Shown here: in pieces, positions 11,830 through 23,769 of the stretch | Position numbering within the stretch: position 1 is the first letter of the stretch | How the letters are laid out: the number at the start of each line of letters is the position of its first letter | Source: Oscarella lobularis | Lineage: Eukaryota; Porifera; Homoscleromorpha; Homosclerophorida; Oscarellidae | DNA: 64,000 nucleotides | Reading direction: 5' to 3' | Assembly: GCF_947507565.1 (NCBI RefSeq) | Contig: NC_089194.1 | Location: forward strand, 310,001-374,000 | Program-made: the position numbers and the translations under genes | Notes under the pieces: model-generated | Databases searched by the model: none | What the model saw: only the letters and a program-made list of their open reading frames with translations | What the model was told of the DNA's origin: nothing

Positions 11830-12608
11830 GTGAAAAACACAGAAGATACGACAGCTACTCCAAATACCTCCAGCAATCAGATTGCCGCTAATTTTCTAGA
11901 CAATGTCAGGTGATCGCGTTCTCGACTTCGGCTGTGGAATTGGAAAAATGCTCGTCGACTTGGCACGTCGAGTTGGCTCAACCGGCTTTGTCGTGGGAAT
12001 CGATCCAGACGAGGATCGAATAAGCGTCGCGCAAACTCGATTCAAGGGTCACACGCACGCAAACGTCGAAGTCTATCTGGGATCAAATGACGAATCTGAG
12101 GCGTCATCAGTTCAAACCAAGTCATGCACTGGATTTACCGGGAAGAACATTAGAATATCTTGAGAAGAATCTACGGACAGCTAAAGCCGGGAGGACGGTC
12201 GGGGTTCACGACAATACGATACGATCGATACGCTCGCGACTTATCAGTGACTCAGTACGAAAATTCGTACGACGATTTCCTATCCGCTATCGGTTGGGCT
12301 TTACAGCCTTTGTCTAATTCGGAAAAAAACTTCTCAAGGACGAGGGCATCGAAATCGTTTTTAGCGTTCAAGAGGAAAGGGAATATTTGCTTCCCAACTA
12401 TGAAGCTTGGCTGACGTGGTGGGAGGCGACGAGCCTTGGTTGCTTTAGCGCTGCTCGCGTGATCGAAGACAAGGAAGGAGATTACGAGACTCCTAAAGAA
12501 ATTGGGTGGAAAAAGGACGAGTCCATTCCTTCGAACGCTATCCACGTCGACGTGATAGCGATCAAAGCCTCTGAACTTCTCGTCGATACACAATTGCTTG
12601 TCAGCTGA
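11830..12608 (+). pseudogene. SAM-dependent methyltransferase pseudogene
   Basis: Class I methyltransferase remains are spread over all three frames. QIAANFLDNV lies upstream in one frame. Motif I, VLDFGCGIGKMLVDLA, with GIDPDEDRI lies in the next frame (11903-12163). QLKPGGR, the usual motif after strand beta-5, is in another frame at about 12180. The C-terminal part (KKLLKDEGIEIVFSVQEE, YEAWLTWWEA) is in yet another frame to the stop at 12608. The shifts are not explained by GT-AG introns, so at least two or three frame-breaking mutations exist. The family is related to small-molecule methyltransferases; the substrate is unknown. An AATAAA signal remains at 12656. Confidence 0.65.
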
Positions 12609-12655
12609 AGACCGCTGAATCTAGTAGAAAAATTCCGGTCGTGCCTGTTGGGTAA

Positions 12656-12661
12656 AATAAA
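12656..12661 (+). terminator. Polyadenylation signal
   Basis: AATAAA, 48 bases after the stop of the methyltransferase relic, in an AT-rich context. Confidence 0.5.
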
Positions 12662-13172
12662 CAATATTTATTACGTACGTGTGCCTCGTTCAGTGTAAAG
12701 ACGTTCATTTCACTGTAGTACTACGCTAAAAAGAGAGAAAGGAAGCGAAGAGATGAAAGACACTGCTGATAAACAAGGCAAGCTGACTTTGTATGTCAGC
12801 CTTCCTGAATATACTTCGATGCGATCATTCTATAGGAAACGCTTGATTGGTTTCACCAAGGAAGGAACTTAGTAAACATATACAGTACCGTTCTCGCGCC
12901 TCGTTCGATAGAAAACGCTGGAAGCCGACCAATATACGGGAGGTCCAGAAGAAAACGGCGTCAATTGCTCCTTCGAGACGGACTTACACCCTTTTCTCCG
13001 CTTAAACAGCGAGAGAAACGGAGTGAGAACGCATTAGATCGCCGATAACACCGACGATTGCCGCGATGGGAGCGGATTCGGACGTGATCGGTTGAACTGT
13101 TGATATCCCGGATACAAGCAATGAAATGACCGGCTTTTGATCATTTCAATTCCTTTTTCGCCGCCTCAGGCG
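12662..13172. other. Intergenic, nothing clear
   Basis: No exon, repeat or RNA gene could be supported in this stretch. Confidence 0.4.
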
Positions 13173-13355
13173 ATGCATTCAAGTTCTACAGTGCGAAAGC
13201 GTTCATTGAAAGCCGAAAACCGTTCATTGAAAGCCGAAAACCGTTCATTGAAAGCCGAAAACCGCCAGTCGCTTCGCTATTTCTTCAGCGAACTCAATCG
13301 CTCGACCGAAACCATCGACTTAGCGGCGAGTAACTCCGTCTCGGATGTATTTTAG
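13173..13355 (+). CDS. Small frame with tripled coiled-coil heptad
   Basis: The frame runs from ATG 13173 to the stop at 13355, 60 residues. A perfect 21-base unit repeated three times (13202-13264) encodes SLKAENR three times, an exact heptad with leucine at a fixed position, typical of a short coiled coil. It is followed by FFSELNRSTETIDLA. An acceptor-like CAG precedes the ATG, so it could be an internal exon. Ankyrin kinases in this window have a coiled coil before the kinase, so this may be a relic of the truncated kinase at 14036, though the PARP fragment lies between them. The function is unknown. Confidence 0.35.
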   Translation: MHSSSTVRKRSLKAENRSLKAENRSLKAENRQSLRYFFSELNRSTETIDLAASNSVSDVF

Positions 13356-13484
13356 TGCAGTAAAATGCTATACGAGCTGAGCGTCACGGTAAGGTTCTCG
13401 AGAGCGTGAAGGTAGAGAGACGTATTTATCATTCTCTTTCTTCGTTTGTAGAACTCGGAACGTCGAATTCATCTAGGCCAAGTG

Positions 13485-13705
13485 AAGCGCACAGTGACGT
13501 ATACAGGCACCGCAGTGAATTTGTCATGCAGACCCTCTGCACTATTTATTGGATGGCTCTCGTGAGGTGAGCTAAAGGCTTTTTCAGTGTTTGCACAGAA
13601 AAGCTCCGATAATGAATAAGAATAGTCAGAGGCTCGAAACTGAAGAAAGCTGAATTTCCAGCAGCTATCGCTAAATTTTGTAAGAGCAATTGTGTGTGGT
13701 GCAAG
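13485..13705 (+). pseudogene. Fragment of PARP14-like KH module
   Basis: The plus strand reads DVYRHRSEFVMQTLCTIYW, closely matching the repeat at about 38460-38520 of the PARP14-like gene (SVYRHPSDFVMQALCTTYW). DNA similarity continues for about 140 more bases (through AGTGTTTGCACAGAA and GCTAAATTTTGTAAG), but stops and shifts interrupt the frame. It is a non-coding relic of that gene, with no intron evidence either way. It is followed by a kinase fragment, the same order as PARP14-like and ankyrin kinase at 36.7-47.2 kb. Confidence 0.7.
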
Positions 13706-14035
13706 GCGCATTACGGGTACTACTAGACACGGCTATCGGCTTGTTAATTAAAGGCCATTTGCAATCGAGAGCAATACCGAGTGAGGTAGAGCCTTGTGCG
13801 AGTTGACCCACAGAGAGTGTCGCTGCGGTATATTCTTTCTTCGCGCGAGCACCGGGTGAAAAATCGACATGCTGGTTGAACGATCTTCTGAGTAAACAGG
13901 CTAATAACGTCACGTGACTATCAAAAGCTCCGTCTTCTCTTACTAGGTTCTTAGCGGAGAATTGGGCGACGGTGTCATTAAAACCGGTTGCGCGACTCAA
14001 GGCGTGCCAAGCATTGTGCGCCGTAAATCTAGCTA

Positions 14036-14833
14036 GCATTCTTGTTGGACGTCAGGGTACAGGTCCTCAGAGTAAACACGCTAATTACGTTACGCGGTTA
14101 CGAAGAGGTCGAATGTCTCGTCTGCACTCGACTCCACCATCCCAATATAATGACCGTATGTGGAGCGGTAATGGCCGAGGGATTTCCTCTTGAAATGATT
14201 ATGGAACTACTCGAGGGATCGGTCATTACAGCCGCTCACGCTTCCGGGTCTTATTTGACAATTTACGAGCAGTTATGTATTGCCATGGGTCTGTCGTCAG
14301 GAATAGCTTATCTTCATCTGAGTCGCCCCAGTCCCTACATCCATGGAGACATTCGCCCGTCTAATATTCTTGTCGCAAAAGACTTGAAAGTGAAAGTGGG
14401 GGATTTGGGAGCGGCTCGTCTTATACAGAGTTCTCTCTCTGCTGGCCCACTCAGTCCACCTTATCTCGCTCCAGAAAGATCGCCACGTTCTAACGGCTCT
14501 GCCGCTAAGAGCACGTTAAGCAGTGACGTGTACAGCGTGGGCGTGTCTGCAATTGAATTATTCACTGGTGAGGGTCCTGTTTCCGAAGCGAGGCAGACTC
14601 AATTAGAATCCCTCAGTCATCGTCCTAGTATATTGATGCTCTGCTATCGCTTGATTGCTGTTGACCCAGCCAATCGACCCTCAGCGCAATCATGTTTTGA
14701 TTCGCTCCAAACTGAGTTTAAAGATTACCAGAGTCGCCTTGCAAATCTAGGGATTGTCGCATCAAGCCGAATGGTAAAAGGTGTGTTTGAGGGAGACAGC
14801 CACAAAGTCGTGTTTCCATTTGCCTCTTATTAG
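14036..14833 (+). pseudogene. 5'-truncated ankyrin-kinase-family protein kinase
   Basis: The open frame starts near 14036 without an ATG (it follows TAG, with an acceptor-like context) and ends at 14833. It covers most of a kinase domain: HPNIMTVCGAV, MELLEG, HGDIRPSNILV as catalytic loop, DLGAAR instead of DFG, LAPERS, DVYSVGV and a C-lobe ending in NRPSAQSCFDSLQ. The glycine loop and VAVK lysine are not in this frame; VGRQGTG lies just upstream in another frame, suggesting a frameshift in the N-lobe. It is close to the kinase at 46-47 kb and keeps MVKG after the domain. About 260 codons remain open, so decay is recent or an unseen exon restores the N-lobe. Confidence 0.6.
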
Positions 14834-15841
14834 TCTAGAGTTTTATTACTTTGCTTTGCTTCTTTTGTTGATTTGATTTTTGAGTGCTGCTTTTAAACTG
14901 TTTTCTTTGGGACTTCTATTTGAGGAATTTTCTGTAATAATATAAAATTCATTTTTCAAAGGAGTATAACTACTTAGGGTTAGGTGATCATATACGCCTT
15001 TGGAGAGAAAAGGAGTGAAAATTAATTCTAACCACAGTAGGCTTTAGGTATGTGGGCGTGGTTAGCAAAAATTATATTGCTTCAATCGATCAGTACAAAG
15101 AGGTATTTGCATTCTGTGCTGTTAGCTATAAACGTTAACTTATACGATATACAATATGGTAATATTCAGATTAAAACAGATGAATAACTTTGATACTTCG
15201 AAAAATTTTTAGGCGTATTTGGGCCCACCCATCCACCCACAAATTAAGCCACTTCCTCCTTGAAATCGTATTTGTTCTTCGAATTATGAGAAATAAGTGA
15301 AAAATTAGAAAATTGAATATAGAAAAAATGCGCCTGTCCCACTTAATAGCTGTTTGCGACGTCAATTTGATGCTCTTCTGCATATGTTGTCCTGCTGAAA
15401 GGCCTCGATCAAGAACGCGCTCTCCTTAATTAATTAAAGCGATCATTCAAATGATACATCTGCAATTTATGCATGCATAGATAGATCTGTAGGAAAGCAC
15501 AGAATTATAGGGCGTTCCCAAATTGATTCACAGTACCGTAACTAGTCAGCGTCACTGCAAAGAAACCCTTCGACCAACAGCGACGCGATTTGCACCATTG
15601 AAGAAAAGCCTGAAGTATTTTTAGAAAAAAGCTAAAAAATGTAAAATTAACAAGGATGTAGGCGTTTCATGGTCAAGTTATACGTATATAGATGGTGTTT
15701 CTATCCCTGCATCCAGCATCAAGTCAGAGGACGCGCCTTCATACGGGCGTGTTTCTGAGGAAGCCACGTGCTTTTTCGAGGTCTGCAAAGCCAGCGAAAT
15801 AAGGAGCATTGCAGCATTGCTCTTAGACTTTACTCACGGCG
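14834..15841. other. Intergenic, 5' flank of topoisomerase gene
   Basis: AT-rich; no exon or strong repeat is seen. It should contain the promoter for the topoisomerase II-like gene. A palindrome-like TTAATTAATTAA is at about 15427. Confidence 0.4.
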
Positions 15842-18800
15842 ATGGAGAAACCTTTGCAGGTAGAGAGAAAACCGATCGCGAATCGCGGGCGCTTTCCTTC
15901 GCGTACACGCTCTTCTCTAAAATCGTGACTACGCGCCTCTTTCTCGCGCTTCCTCTGGATCGAAATCGTCTGCACGATTATCTCCGGGATTTGGAGAGGT
16001 CGACTTCACCGGGGTCCCTTTATAGGCTCCTACTGACGAAACATCGACCCGACTTTCCCTATCCCTCGAAACGAACAAAACGAAGATTGAGAAGATTCTT
16101 AACCGACCCGATACGTACATTGGTTCAATGAAATATGGTAGAGAATACAAAGTCGAATACTATGAAGACAAATATTAATTTTTTGTATTAGTGACTCAAA
16201 ACATGTGGGTTCATACTTATGGGAGGTGCGGTGCGGATGCCATCGTGAAAAGACCTGTGACGTTCGTGCCGGGCCTCTATAAGATTATTGACGAAATCGT
16301 CACAAACGCTGTCTTGAACAAACGAGGCGATCCGTCCATGGAAAGACTCGATATAGACATTGACGGGTGAAGAGTAATTAGAAACAATTAATATTGATTA
16401 TATTATTTTCACAGGGAGAAAAATGTTATTCGAGTGCGGAATGACGGAAAGGGAGTCGCCGTTGAAGATACGGATACGGGATTGAAGCTGTGCAGCATTT
16501 TCTCAAAGAGCTTTACCGTCGAGACGACGTGTGAAGAATCGGGAATGATATTTAAACAAGTACAATAATTACTATTATCACTAATTAATTTTTAAGTGTA
16601 TTACTCTCTTAGACTTGGGGTGATAACGCGCGTTTTTCCGACGAGCCTCAACTGACGTCTTTCACCGGAAGAGATTACACGTGCATCACGTTCGCGCCTG
16701 ATTTAGCGCGATTCAATATGGAAAAACTCGACGGAGACATCGTCGCTTTGTTAAGAAGACGTGCCCATGATGTTGCTGGCTCATTGCGTGGCGTCAAAGT
16801 CTATTTCAACAAAAGGAAGATACCTGTAAGCTTATATATTTGTTAATTAAGCATTAAATGTAATCTTTTATTTTTGAGATTTGTTCTTTTCGCGAGTACG
16901 TCGAATGTTATCTGAAAAGTACAGAGGATGAATTTGCGGGAAAAGAGGGACCTTCAGGAAAGGACGTCAAGCGATTCGTTCACTCTCGAGTTGGAGAAGA
17001 CTGGGAAGTCTGCGTTGCGGCGAGTGCAAGTGGATTTCAACAAGTCAGCTTTGTCAATAGTATTGCAACAACCAGGGTCAAAAGATTAATTTTTATTTAA
17101 AGTAATGGTTTAATTTATTTAATTAAATTAGGGAGGTACTCACGTTGAGTATTTGACCCGGAAGTTGGTCAATAAGGTCGCAACGGCGATGAAGCACAAG
17201 ATCACGGGCGGCATGGAACATGATCGAGTCAAATCGCGTATCTGGATCTTTGCAAATTGTTTCGTCGAAAATCCTACGTTTGATAGTCCGACGAAAGAGA
17301 ATATGACGCTTCCGGCAACGAGTTTCGGCTCATCGTGCAGCACATTCGATGAAGATTTTGTGAAGAAAGTCGTCGATCTAATTGTTCAATTGCCAGATGT
17401 CAATTCACAGGTAAATCAATTGATATTTCGTATTTCTACGATTGAGCTCTTCGCTTTTCGAAGGCTGATCTTTGTCGTAACGTTGCCGCCACGACGAAGC
17501 AGACCAAGCGGAAGGAGATTTCCGCTGTGGCCGACGCGAGCTCCCCTGGAGAAAACGAAACCAGCACTCTTATTCTAACCGATAGAAACTCGGGAAATGC
17601 TTTGGCCTTGAGTGGGCTCAGCGTCGTCGGTCGCAAACACTTCGGCATCTATCATATTAGTGAGAAAATGCCCAACGTCTTCGAGGCAACTGACGCGCAG
17701 GTTAAGAATAAATTCAATTAATTTAATAGTTTTTTTGAACGTTTGGTCTCTAGATTGAGGACGATGCCGAGATCAAGAAGATCGTCGAGATTGTCGGTCT
17801 CGAGCATGACAGAGATTACAGCTCCGTTACTGATCTGGAAGCGCTTCGTTACCGTCGTCTCATGATTATGACTGATCAGGATGAAGACGGAACAAACATG
17901 AAAGGAATTCTCATCAGATTCCTTCATTATAAGTGGCCTCTTCTGCTTCAACTTCCTTTTCTCGAGCAATTCATCACTCCCAGAGTCAAAGTACCCACAC
18001 TTTTAATAATAAATTTTTTCAGGCTATAATCATTTTAAGGTTTTCAATGGGCCGAATGAGAAGACATTCTATTCGCTTTCCAAGTTTTACGAGTGGAAAG
18101 CGAAGACCCTTGATTCGAAATCGTGGCGTGTCAAGTACTACAAAGGATTGGGAACGAGCACGCCGAAAGAGGCCAAAGAATATTTTCAAGATTTGGAGAG
18201 ACATCGGGTTAAGTTCTCGTTTTCAGGATCACGTGACGAAGCAGCAATTACATTGGTAATTCTCTAATAATTGTTTGCAGTCCAAGGTCTTGCTAGCTCC
18301 TTTCTTCAAAGGCTTTTGCTAAGGATAACGTTGCTTGGCAAAAACTTTGGATTAATGACTGGCTGGCTCAACTGAAGAAGAAACGTCAAGTTGGAGAAAA
18401 CGAGGTATGGAGGGCATGAGGGAAATGTGGTACCTTTGCACAGTAGATTGGTTTAGTCGTTTTGTCACGGGCGTGAAGTCGACCAATTGACGTTCAGCGA
18501 TTTTGTGAACAACGAACTTGTGCAGCTCGCGAACGCTGATACTGAAAGATTCATTCCTTCGTTAGCTGACGGTGCATTTCAGTTTATTTGTAGAAATAAA
18601 TGTTTAATGAATTATTACAGGACTCAAGCCTTGTCAGAGAAAGGTCATTTTCACTTGTTTCAAGAGGAAGGACATAGACGTATTGAACGTGTCTCAGTTG
18701 GCTTGTTCTGTGGCCGATCTCACCGCCTATCATGACAGCAGTGTAAGCGCTTATCCTTTCCTAGTTGTTATACTGGTATACCTATAAAATTTCTTCATTA

Positions 18801-21387
18801 CGTGTAAGTTCCTTTTTCTTTTGAGACTGTAGAAACTCCATTATAGATAAGTCGTTTCTCCATTTCGTATCCATTATAGATAAGTCGTTTCCATTTCGTA
18901 CTTCTCTTACGTTTCTTTGTTTTCCTTTATAGACGAGTCTCGAGAACGCGATTATTGGTCTCGCTCAGAACTTCGTCGGCAGTAACAACATCAATCTCCT
19001 CGAGCCGATCGGTCAATTTGGCACGCGTCTTCGCGGTGGCAAAGATGCGGCTAGTTCGCGATACATTTTCACCGCTCTCAGCCCACTTGCTCGTCTTATC
19101 ATATCTCCTCTTGACAACCCGAACCTCACGTATCTTCGTGACGACAACTTGCGCATCGAACCCGAGTGCTATTACCCTGTTCTTCCTCTGGTTCTCGTCA
19201 ACGGATCAGAGGGAATCGGAAGGAAATTCAGTAGCTTTGTTCCCCATTACGACGTTCGCGAAATCGTCGCGAATATTCAGCGAATGCTCGACGGCCTCGA
19301 GCCGGTTGCCATGGCACCGTCCTATAAGGGTTTCACCGGCACTATTCGTCAGGACGACAAGCACCATTTCGTGAGTTTTGGAAAGATCGCTCGTCTCGAC
19401 GACACGCATTTGGAAATCACGGAACTTCCAATCGGAACGTGGACGCATGTATATAAAGAGGAAGTGCTGGAGCGCATGCTGTGCGGTTCGAACATGATTG
19501 AACAACTTATTAGGTAAAGTGAGCGCTATATCGACGAGGGTTTTAGTGTGTTTCTTCTGTTCTTACAGTGATTATACTGAGGATCAAAAGGATACGTCTG
19601 TTCGGTTTGTCGTCACTATGACCAAAGCTAACATGGATACCTGTGAGAAGACGGGGTTCCACGACACGTTCCAGTTGGAGTCGTCACTGGCGACAAACAA
19701 TCTTGTAAGGTTTCGATGCTTGTGATTGGAAGTGATTGAAGTAGGTTATGGGTATTTTTTAGGTTTTGTTTGATAGTAAGGGATGTTTGAAGAAGTATTC
19801 AAACGTTCTTGAAATTCTGAAGGAGTTTTTTGATTTGCGTCTGGAGCGATATGCGATGAGAAAGAGGTGGCTCCAAAGGCAGCTAAAGGCTGAAGTCGAA
19901 AAGCTGACGAACCAGGCACGTTTTATCGACAAGAAGTCCAAAGGAAAAGTCATTGTTGGTACGAAAAAATACACGTGCACCTTCAAGCAGTGTCAATGTC
20001 TTTGTAGAAAACATGAAGAGAAGGGAGATAATAGCTTGGTTGAGTGGACGAGGCTACGCCTCCGATCCCGTCGAAGCGTGGAAAGAGACGGTTGTCTCGT
20101 CCACTGAAGCCGATATCGAGGCGGGAGACGAGCATTCGGAGAGGGACGAAGGCCATACAAAGACCGCGCGTGGACTCAACTTCGACTATCTTCTCGGCTT
20201 GTCCCTGACAAAAGAAGGAACAGCCGAGCTTCTTGCAAAGCGAAATGAAAAGGTACGAACAACCAATAGTGGATTAATAGTATTATTATGTGGCACATCA
20301 CTTTCGAGTCCATTCTAGTGCGCCAATTAAACGCACGGTTCCAGTGAAACAACTAACTTCCGCTTGTTATTGAGAAGGGGCGTGTCACTTTGCGACCGAT
20401 TCATACGTTGATAGTCGCGGCTATGTAATAGAATGATGGTCGTGCATTATGATATTTCGCCTCGGTCTATAACTCACGCCCCTCGTGCCCTAAATAACGC
20501 ACGATCATCATTCAATACTTAAGTTGAGCTAAAATGTAGTGACTGTGAGGAATCACTCCGTGCTGCGGCCTGCGGAGAGACTTGTGATTTTAATACAGTT
20601 AATTAGGCGTTCTTCTCGTTAGATGTCTGAATTGAGAATAGTAAGCGAAAAGACTCCAGAGACTATGTGGAAAGACGACTTGGAAAAAGTTCTAGAAGAA
20701 CTGGAGGTAAGTAGCTAAATGAAGAAAGAAGCCACAAATGTTAACTCCTCGACTTTTTCTTTCATAGAAAGTGGAGCAGAACGAGAAACACGTCCGATCG
20801 ATTCCGACAACTCAGCCGTCTTTGGAAGAAGAACCAGGTCTATCAGCCGAGTCGTTGTCCGTCGGAAAGGACTCTGCCACGAAAAGAAAACACGTGGCGA
20901 CGATGGAAGGAAACGATTCCGACGTCGTCTCGGCCGAAGAAGAGAAATCCAAAGCGACAGCGTCAAAGAAGGTAATTTATCAGTGTCCGAATCTCCCTTT
21001 TGGGACGCCTTTGTGTCGAAGGTCAAGGATCGAGCAATAAGGCCGCGAGGACGCCCTCCCAAGAAACTTCCCAGGAGCCGTTACAGTTACTCTGAAAAAG
21101 ACGACACCGACTTCCTGCCTGGGCCGCCGAAGAAGAAAACGGCTTCTTCTAGCGCGGCGAAGAGGAAGGAAACATCTGTACCTGCCTCTGATGTTTATTG
21201 TCGAGTGTCTCCGCCCTCGAAGCGCTCCCGGCGCTTCGCAGAGAAATGGGACGAGAAGGCTTACGATGAAATGGGAAGTAACAACCAGCTAGTGCTCTTC
21301 GAGTTTTCCACAGCGGCCGAAGAAACCGTCACCACGGAAAAGGCTGAGAGCGGAGCGTCGGCGGTGCATGAAGAGTCCAATTTTTGA
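15842..21387 (+). CDS. Divergent DNA topoisomerase II-like protein
   Basis: A multi-exon gene. The proposed ATG is at 15842 (MEKPLQ, then a phase-0 intron to 16026); the first secure exon is 16026-16137 (ILNRPDTYIGS). Topoisomerase II family order is intact: GHKL ATPase, transducer, TOPRIM (17.5-18 kb), winged helix with the catalytic tyrosine in SSRYIFT (about 19055), tower, C-gate and a basic C-terminal tail with PRGRPPKK (stop 21387). The family passes one duplex through another in the nucleus. Several normally invariant parts are changed. About 37 residues holding the GRNGYGA ATP loop are missing at about 16465. EGDSAK of TOPRIM is DRNSGN (about 17578-17595). YHHGE is YHDSS and GIGTGWS is GIGRKFS. 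TDQDEDG is kept. No stop breaks the spliced frame, so it looks expressed but probably lacks normal ATP-driven activity. Introns are mostly about 50 bp; one of about 370 bp (20254-20622) carries a hairpin. Confidence 0.88.
18836..18902. repeat. Short tandem duplication in an intron
   Basis: CCATTATAGATAAGTCGTTT occurs twice, 34 bases apart, each followed by CCATTTCGTA, within the topoisomerase II intron before the exon at about 18934. Confidence 0.7.
20431..20516. repeat. Hairpin in topoisomerase II intron
   Basis: GAATGATGGTCGTGCATTATG (20432-20452) pairs with the inverted copy AACGCACGATCATCATTC (about 20498-20515) with few mismatches. It lies in the largest intron of the gene, so it may be a small inserted element. 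Confidence 0.5.
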
Positions 21388-21674
21388 CGACGAACCTTTT
21401 AACTGATCGAGCGCAATGCTGGGTGAGGTTTTTTTTCGCGGGAAGTACGTAGTAGCGTTCTTCGCGGCTATGTGCGCAGTTCGTAAGGTTTTTTTTTTTT
21501 GTTGCCAGTTCGGCGTTCTAAAACCAAAATTTTTTCAACAGACTATCACGCCGCCGCCCTTTACTGTCTATTATTTATGTGACGGCATATACTCGAGGTT
21601 ATCTGCATGCATACTCTTCGATCATAGGCACTGAGCTTGTATCGTCGTCGAAGCAGCTAGTAGCAGATTTAGGC
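21388..21674. other. 3' flank of topoisomerase gene
   Basis: No gene. A block at 21603-21680 (CTGCATGCATACTCTT to TTTAGGCTGTCAC) resembles the reverse complement of about 47960-48015. Confidence 0.4.
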
Positions 21675-21846
21675 TGTCACTATGGCGCGGGGATTATGCC
21701 AAAAGTATGAAAAGCTTTAGGTTGGACTGATTACATTTGTTTGGGATGAACCAACCCTACTGTTTTCGCGATCCCATCCCAAACTAATGTAGTCAGTCCA
21801 AACTAAAGCATTTCATACTTTTGGCATATTCCACTTGCCATAGTTA
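21675..21846. mobile_element. Foldback element with 70-base arms
   Basis: A near-perfect inverted repeat. The left arm 21675-21748 includes ATGCCAAAAGTATGAAAAGC and TTGGACTGATTACAT. The right arm 21775-21846 is its complement with about 10% mismatches, and the spacer is only 26 bases. The ends read CACTATGGC and GCCATAGTT. Non-coding; either a recent MITE or a long-stem RNA precursor. Confidence 0.75.
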
Positions 21847-23448
21847 TAGGGCTAGCTCCGTACACCGCGCACCGTATGAAACTTCTACATGACATAAACG
21901 TACTGTTTTTTTGCGCAGCTGCTCTAACCCAGATTTGCCATAACAGAAGCGCTATTCGACGGGAGAGGGCACACTATAGATAAAAGCAAGAAGATAATGA
22001 GTATAGGTGCTACCCAAAGTTTATACATCGTTGAAGAGAAGGCCTAACAAAAAGAGCGGCGAAGGTCGCTAGGACGATCAACCTGAGACACATGTTTTTT
22101 TTGCAAGAGTTTTGTCACGTCGTCGTAAAGGAATCTCCCCTGCGCTTTTATGCCTCTTATATAGGATTGAGCTGCAATTGCGTGTAATAACAAGAGTCGT
22201 CATCCTCACGTCTGCTCTGTGAATAATATTCATGCCATGCACCTGTGTAGGATTTCCTTTGAGACGTACGTCCGTGCCATTATATCCTATGCATGAGACC
22301 ACAGCTGTGGCTACGGAATATTCAACTCAATATGTTCAAGGAAATTAGCTAACGCAGATGCTTTCAGCGATCGAATCGACGATTGTTCTTCCATTGAGAG
22401 TTAGATGACCGCAAAGACTATCAGATCTATGCATGCTTCCGTTTCATTGGGTTGTCTGAGACAGCTTCGATCCTTCCGTCCATCTATATGCATATGAGGT
22501 CAATCCAGCTCGATCACGCACAGACAGAAAAGCACAGTATCGATGTGCGAAGCGACCGAGAGTGGCAGGAAAAGGAAAATGATTTTTAGTTTTTCTGGTA
22601 ACAATGTAGTAAACGCACAACCGGGAACTTCTAATCACGTGTAGGCCGTTTTTTCTTCGCGAATTTGCTCCCTCCAAGTCGTTCAGGACCGCGCAAACCT
22701 ACGTGAATGATCGCGTGTGCCATTTCACTGAACGCCGGTCAACGGATCTGTTTTGTCCGGCCAGTTTCCTCCTTCGCGTAGTCACGAATGAGATTTGCAG
22801 TTGTCTCGATTGCTATAAGTGATCGATGCTGATCGTCGTAGCCTTAGCATGCAGATCGCGGAGGTCCCACCGTAGATTGGAACGAATTCCGCATCGTCTC
22901 GCCATAGCCTTTACGGCATTTGTAAGTTTACTTCGTCATGAAACTCGTTCTCCAACTAGTCTAGCTGAACCTCATTTCAGAAGACACAGTTTCGAGCGGA
23001 CTAGGACACAATGCCAATCGAGAACAACTTTTCCTTCGCCTTGTGAATAGCGAATTTTAACATAAATAAGGTAGGCTTCGCCATGGCGACTCTAGCTCGA
23101 GATCCAATGTCCGCTTAGAAATTAAGCCTTGTAGACTAGATCGATGTTTAAAAGAACGAAAGCGTTCGCCATCTATCGATTGAAGTCATCGTCGCGATAT
23201 CGGCAGTCGGCTTCCTCGGGCGTCGCTCTAAGTGTACGATACGCTTGCCTAAGTTGCGGTGCCTTCGGTAAGCATGCACCTTGACCTGTTTCGTTAACGA
23301 GCCCATACAGCGTACTCAGACACTGGGAATTGTTTTGCTAACAAACCCATACAGCTTACCCAGACACAAGTTGCTTCGCTGAAAGTCCATACAGCGTTGC
23401 TTCGCTATAGACGTCTAGCTGCGCCGCCAAATACTAGGCAAGTCCAAC
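21847..23448. other. Intergenic, no gene seen
   Basis: No exon is supported on either strand. Around 23280-23400, three degenerate copies of a CCATACAGCGTA-containing unit form a small tandem repeat. Confidence 0.4.
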
Positions 23449-23769
23449 TCAAAGCGAGAACGAGGGTGAGGATGTTGTTTATGAGCGCCAACAGCAGCTG
23501 AGTCTATCAGTCTAAAAATGCACCACAGGATCTGATCTATTTGCAGCATCTTTACGACTTCAGCTAGAGTACGGGTGCTTGTAATTACCAGGTGTCGAGG
23601 GGTAGCTGATCAAAGCGAGAACGAGAGTGAGGATGTTGTTTATGAGCGCCAACAACAGCTGAGTCTATCAGTCTAAAAATGCACCACAGGATCTGATCTA
23701 TTTGCGGCATCTTTACGACTGCAGCTAGAGTATGGGTGCTTGTAATTGTACCAGGTGTCGAGGGGTAGT
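23449..23769. repeat. Tandem duplication, two 161-base copies
   Basis: Copy 1 (23449-23609) and copy 2 (23610-23769) start TCAAAGCGAGAACGAG and end GTGTCGAGGGGTAG. They differ at only a few positions plus one 3-base insertion. A recent event; no coding frame is shared. Confidence 0.9.

Noticed and set aside
14042-14060. Start codon of the kinase at 14042
   Set aside because: The base triplet there is TTG, not ATG, and the domain lacks its N-lobe.
20719-21062. Overlapping minus frame at the topoisomerase C-terminus
   Set aside because: Mirror of the basic, low-complexity tail on the plus strand.
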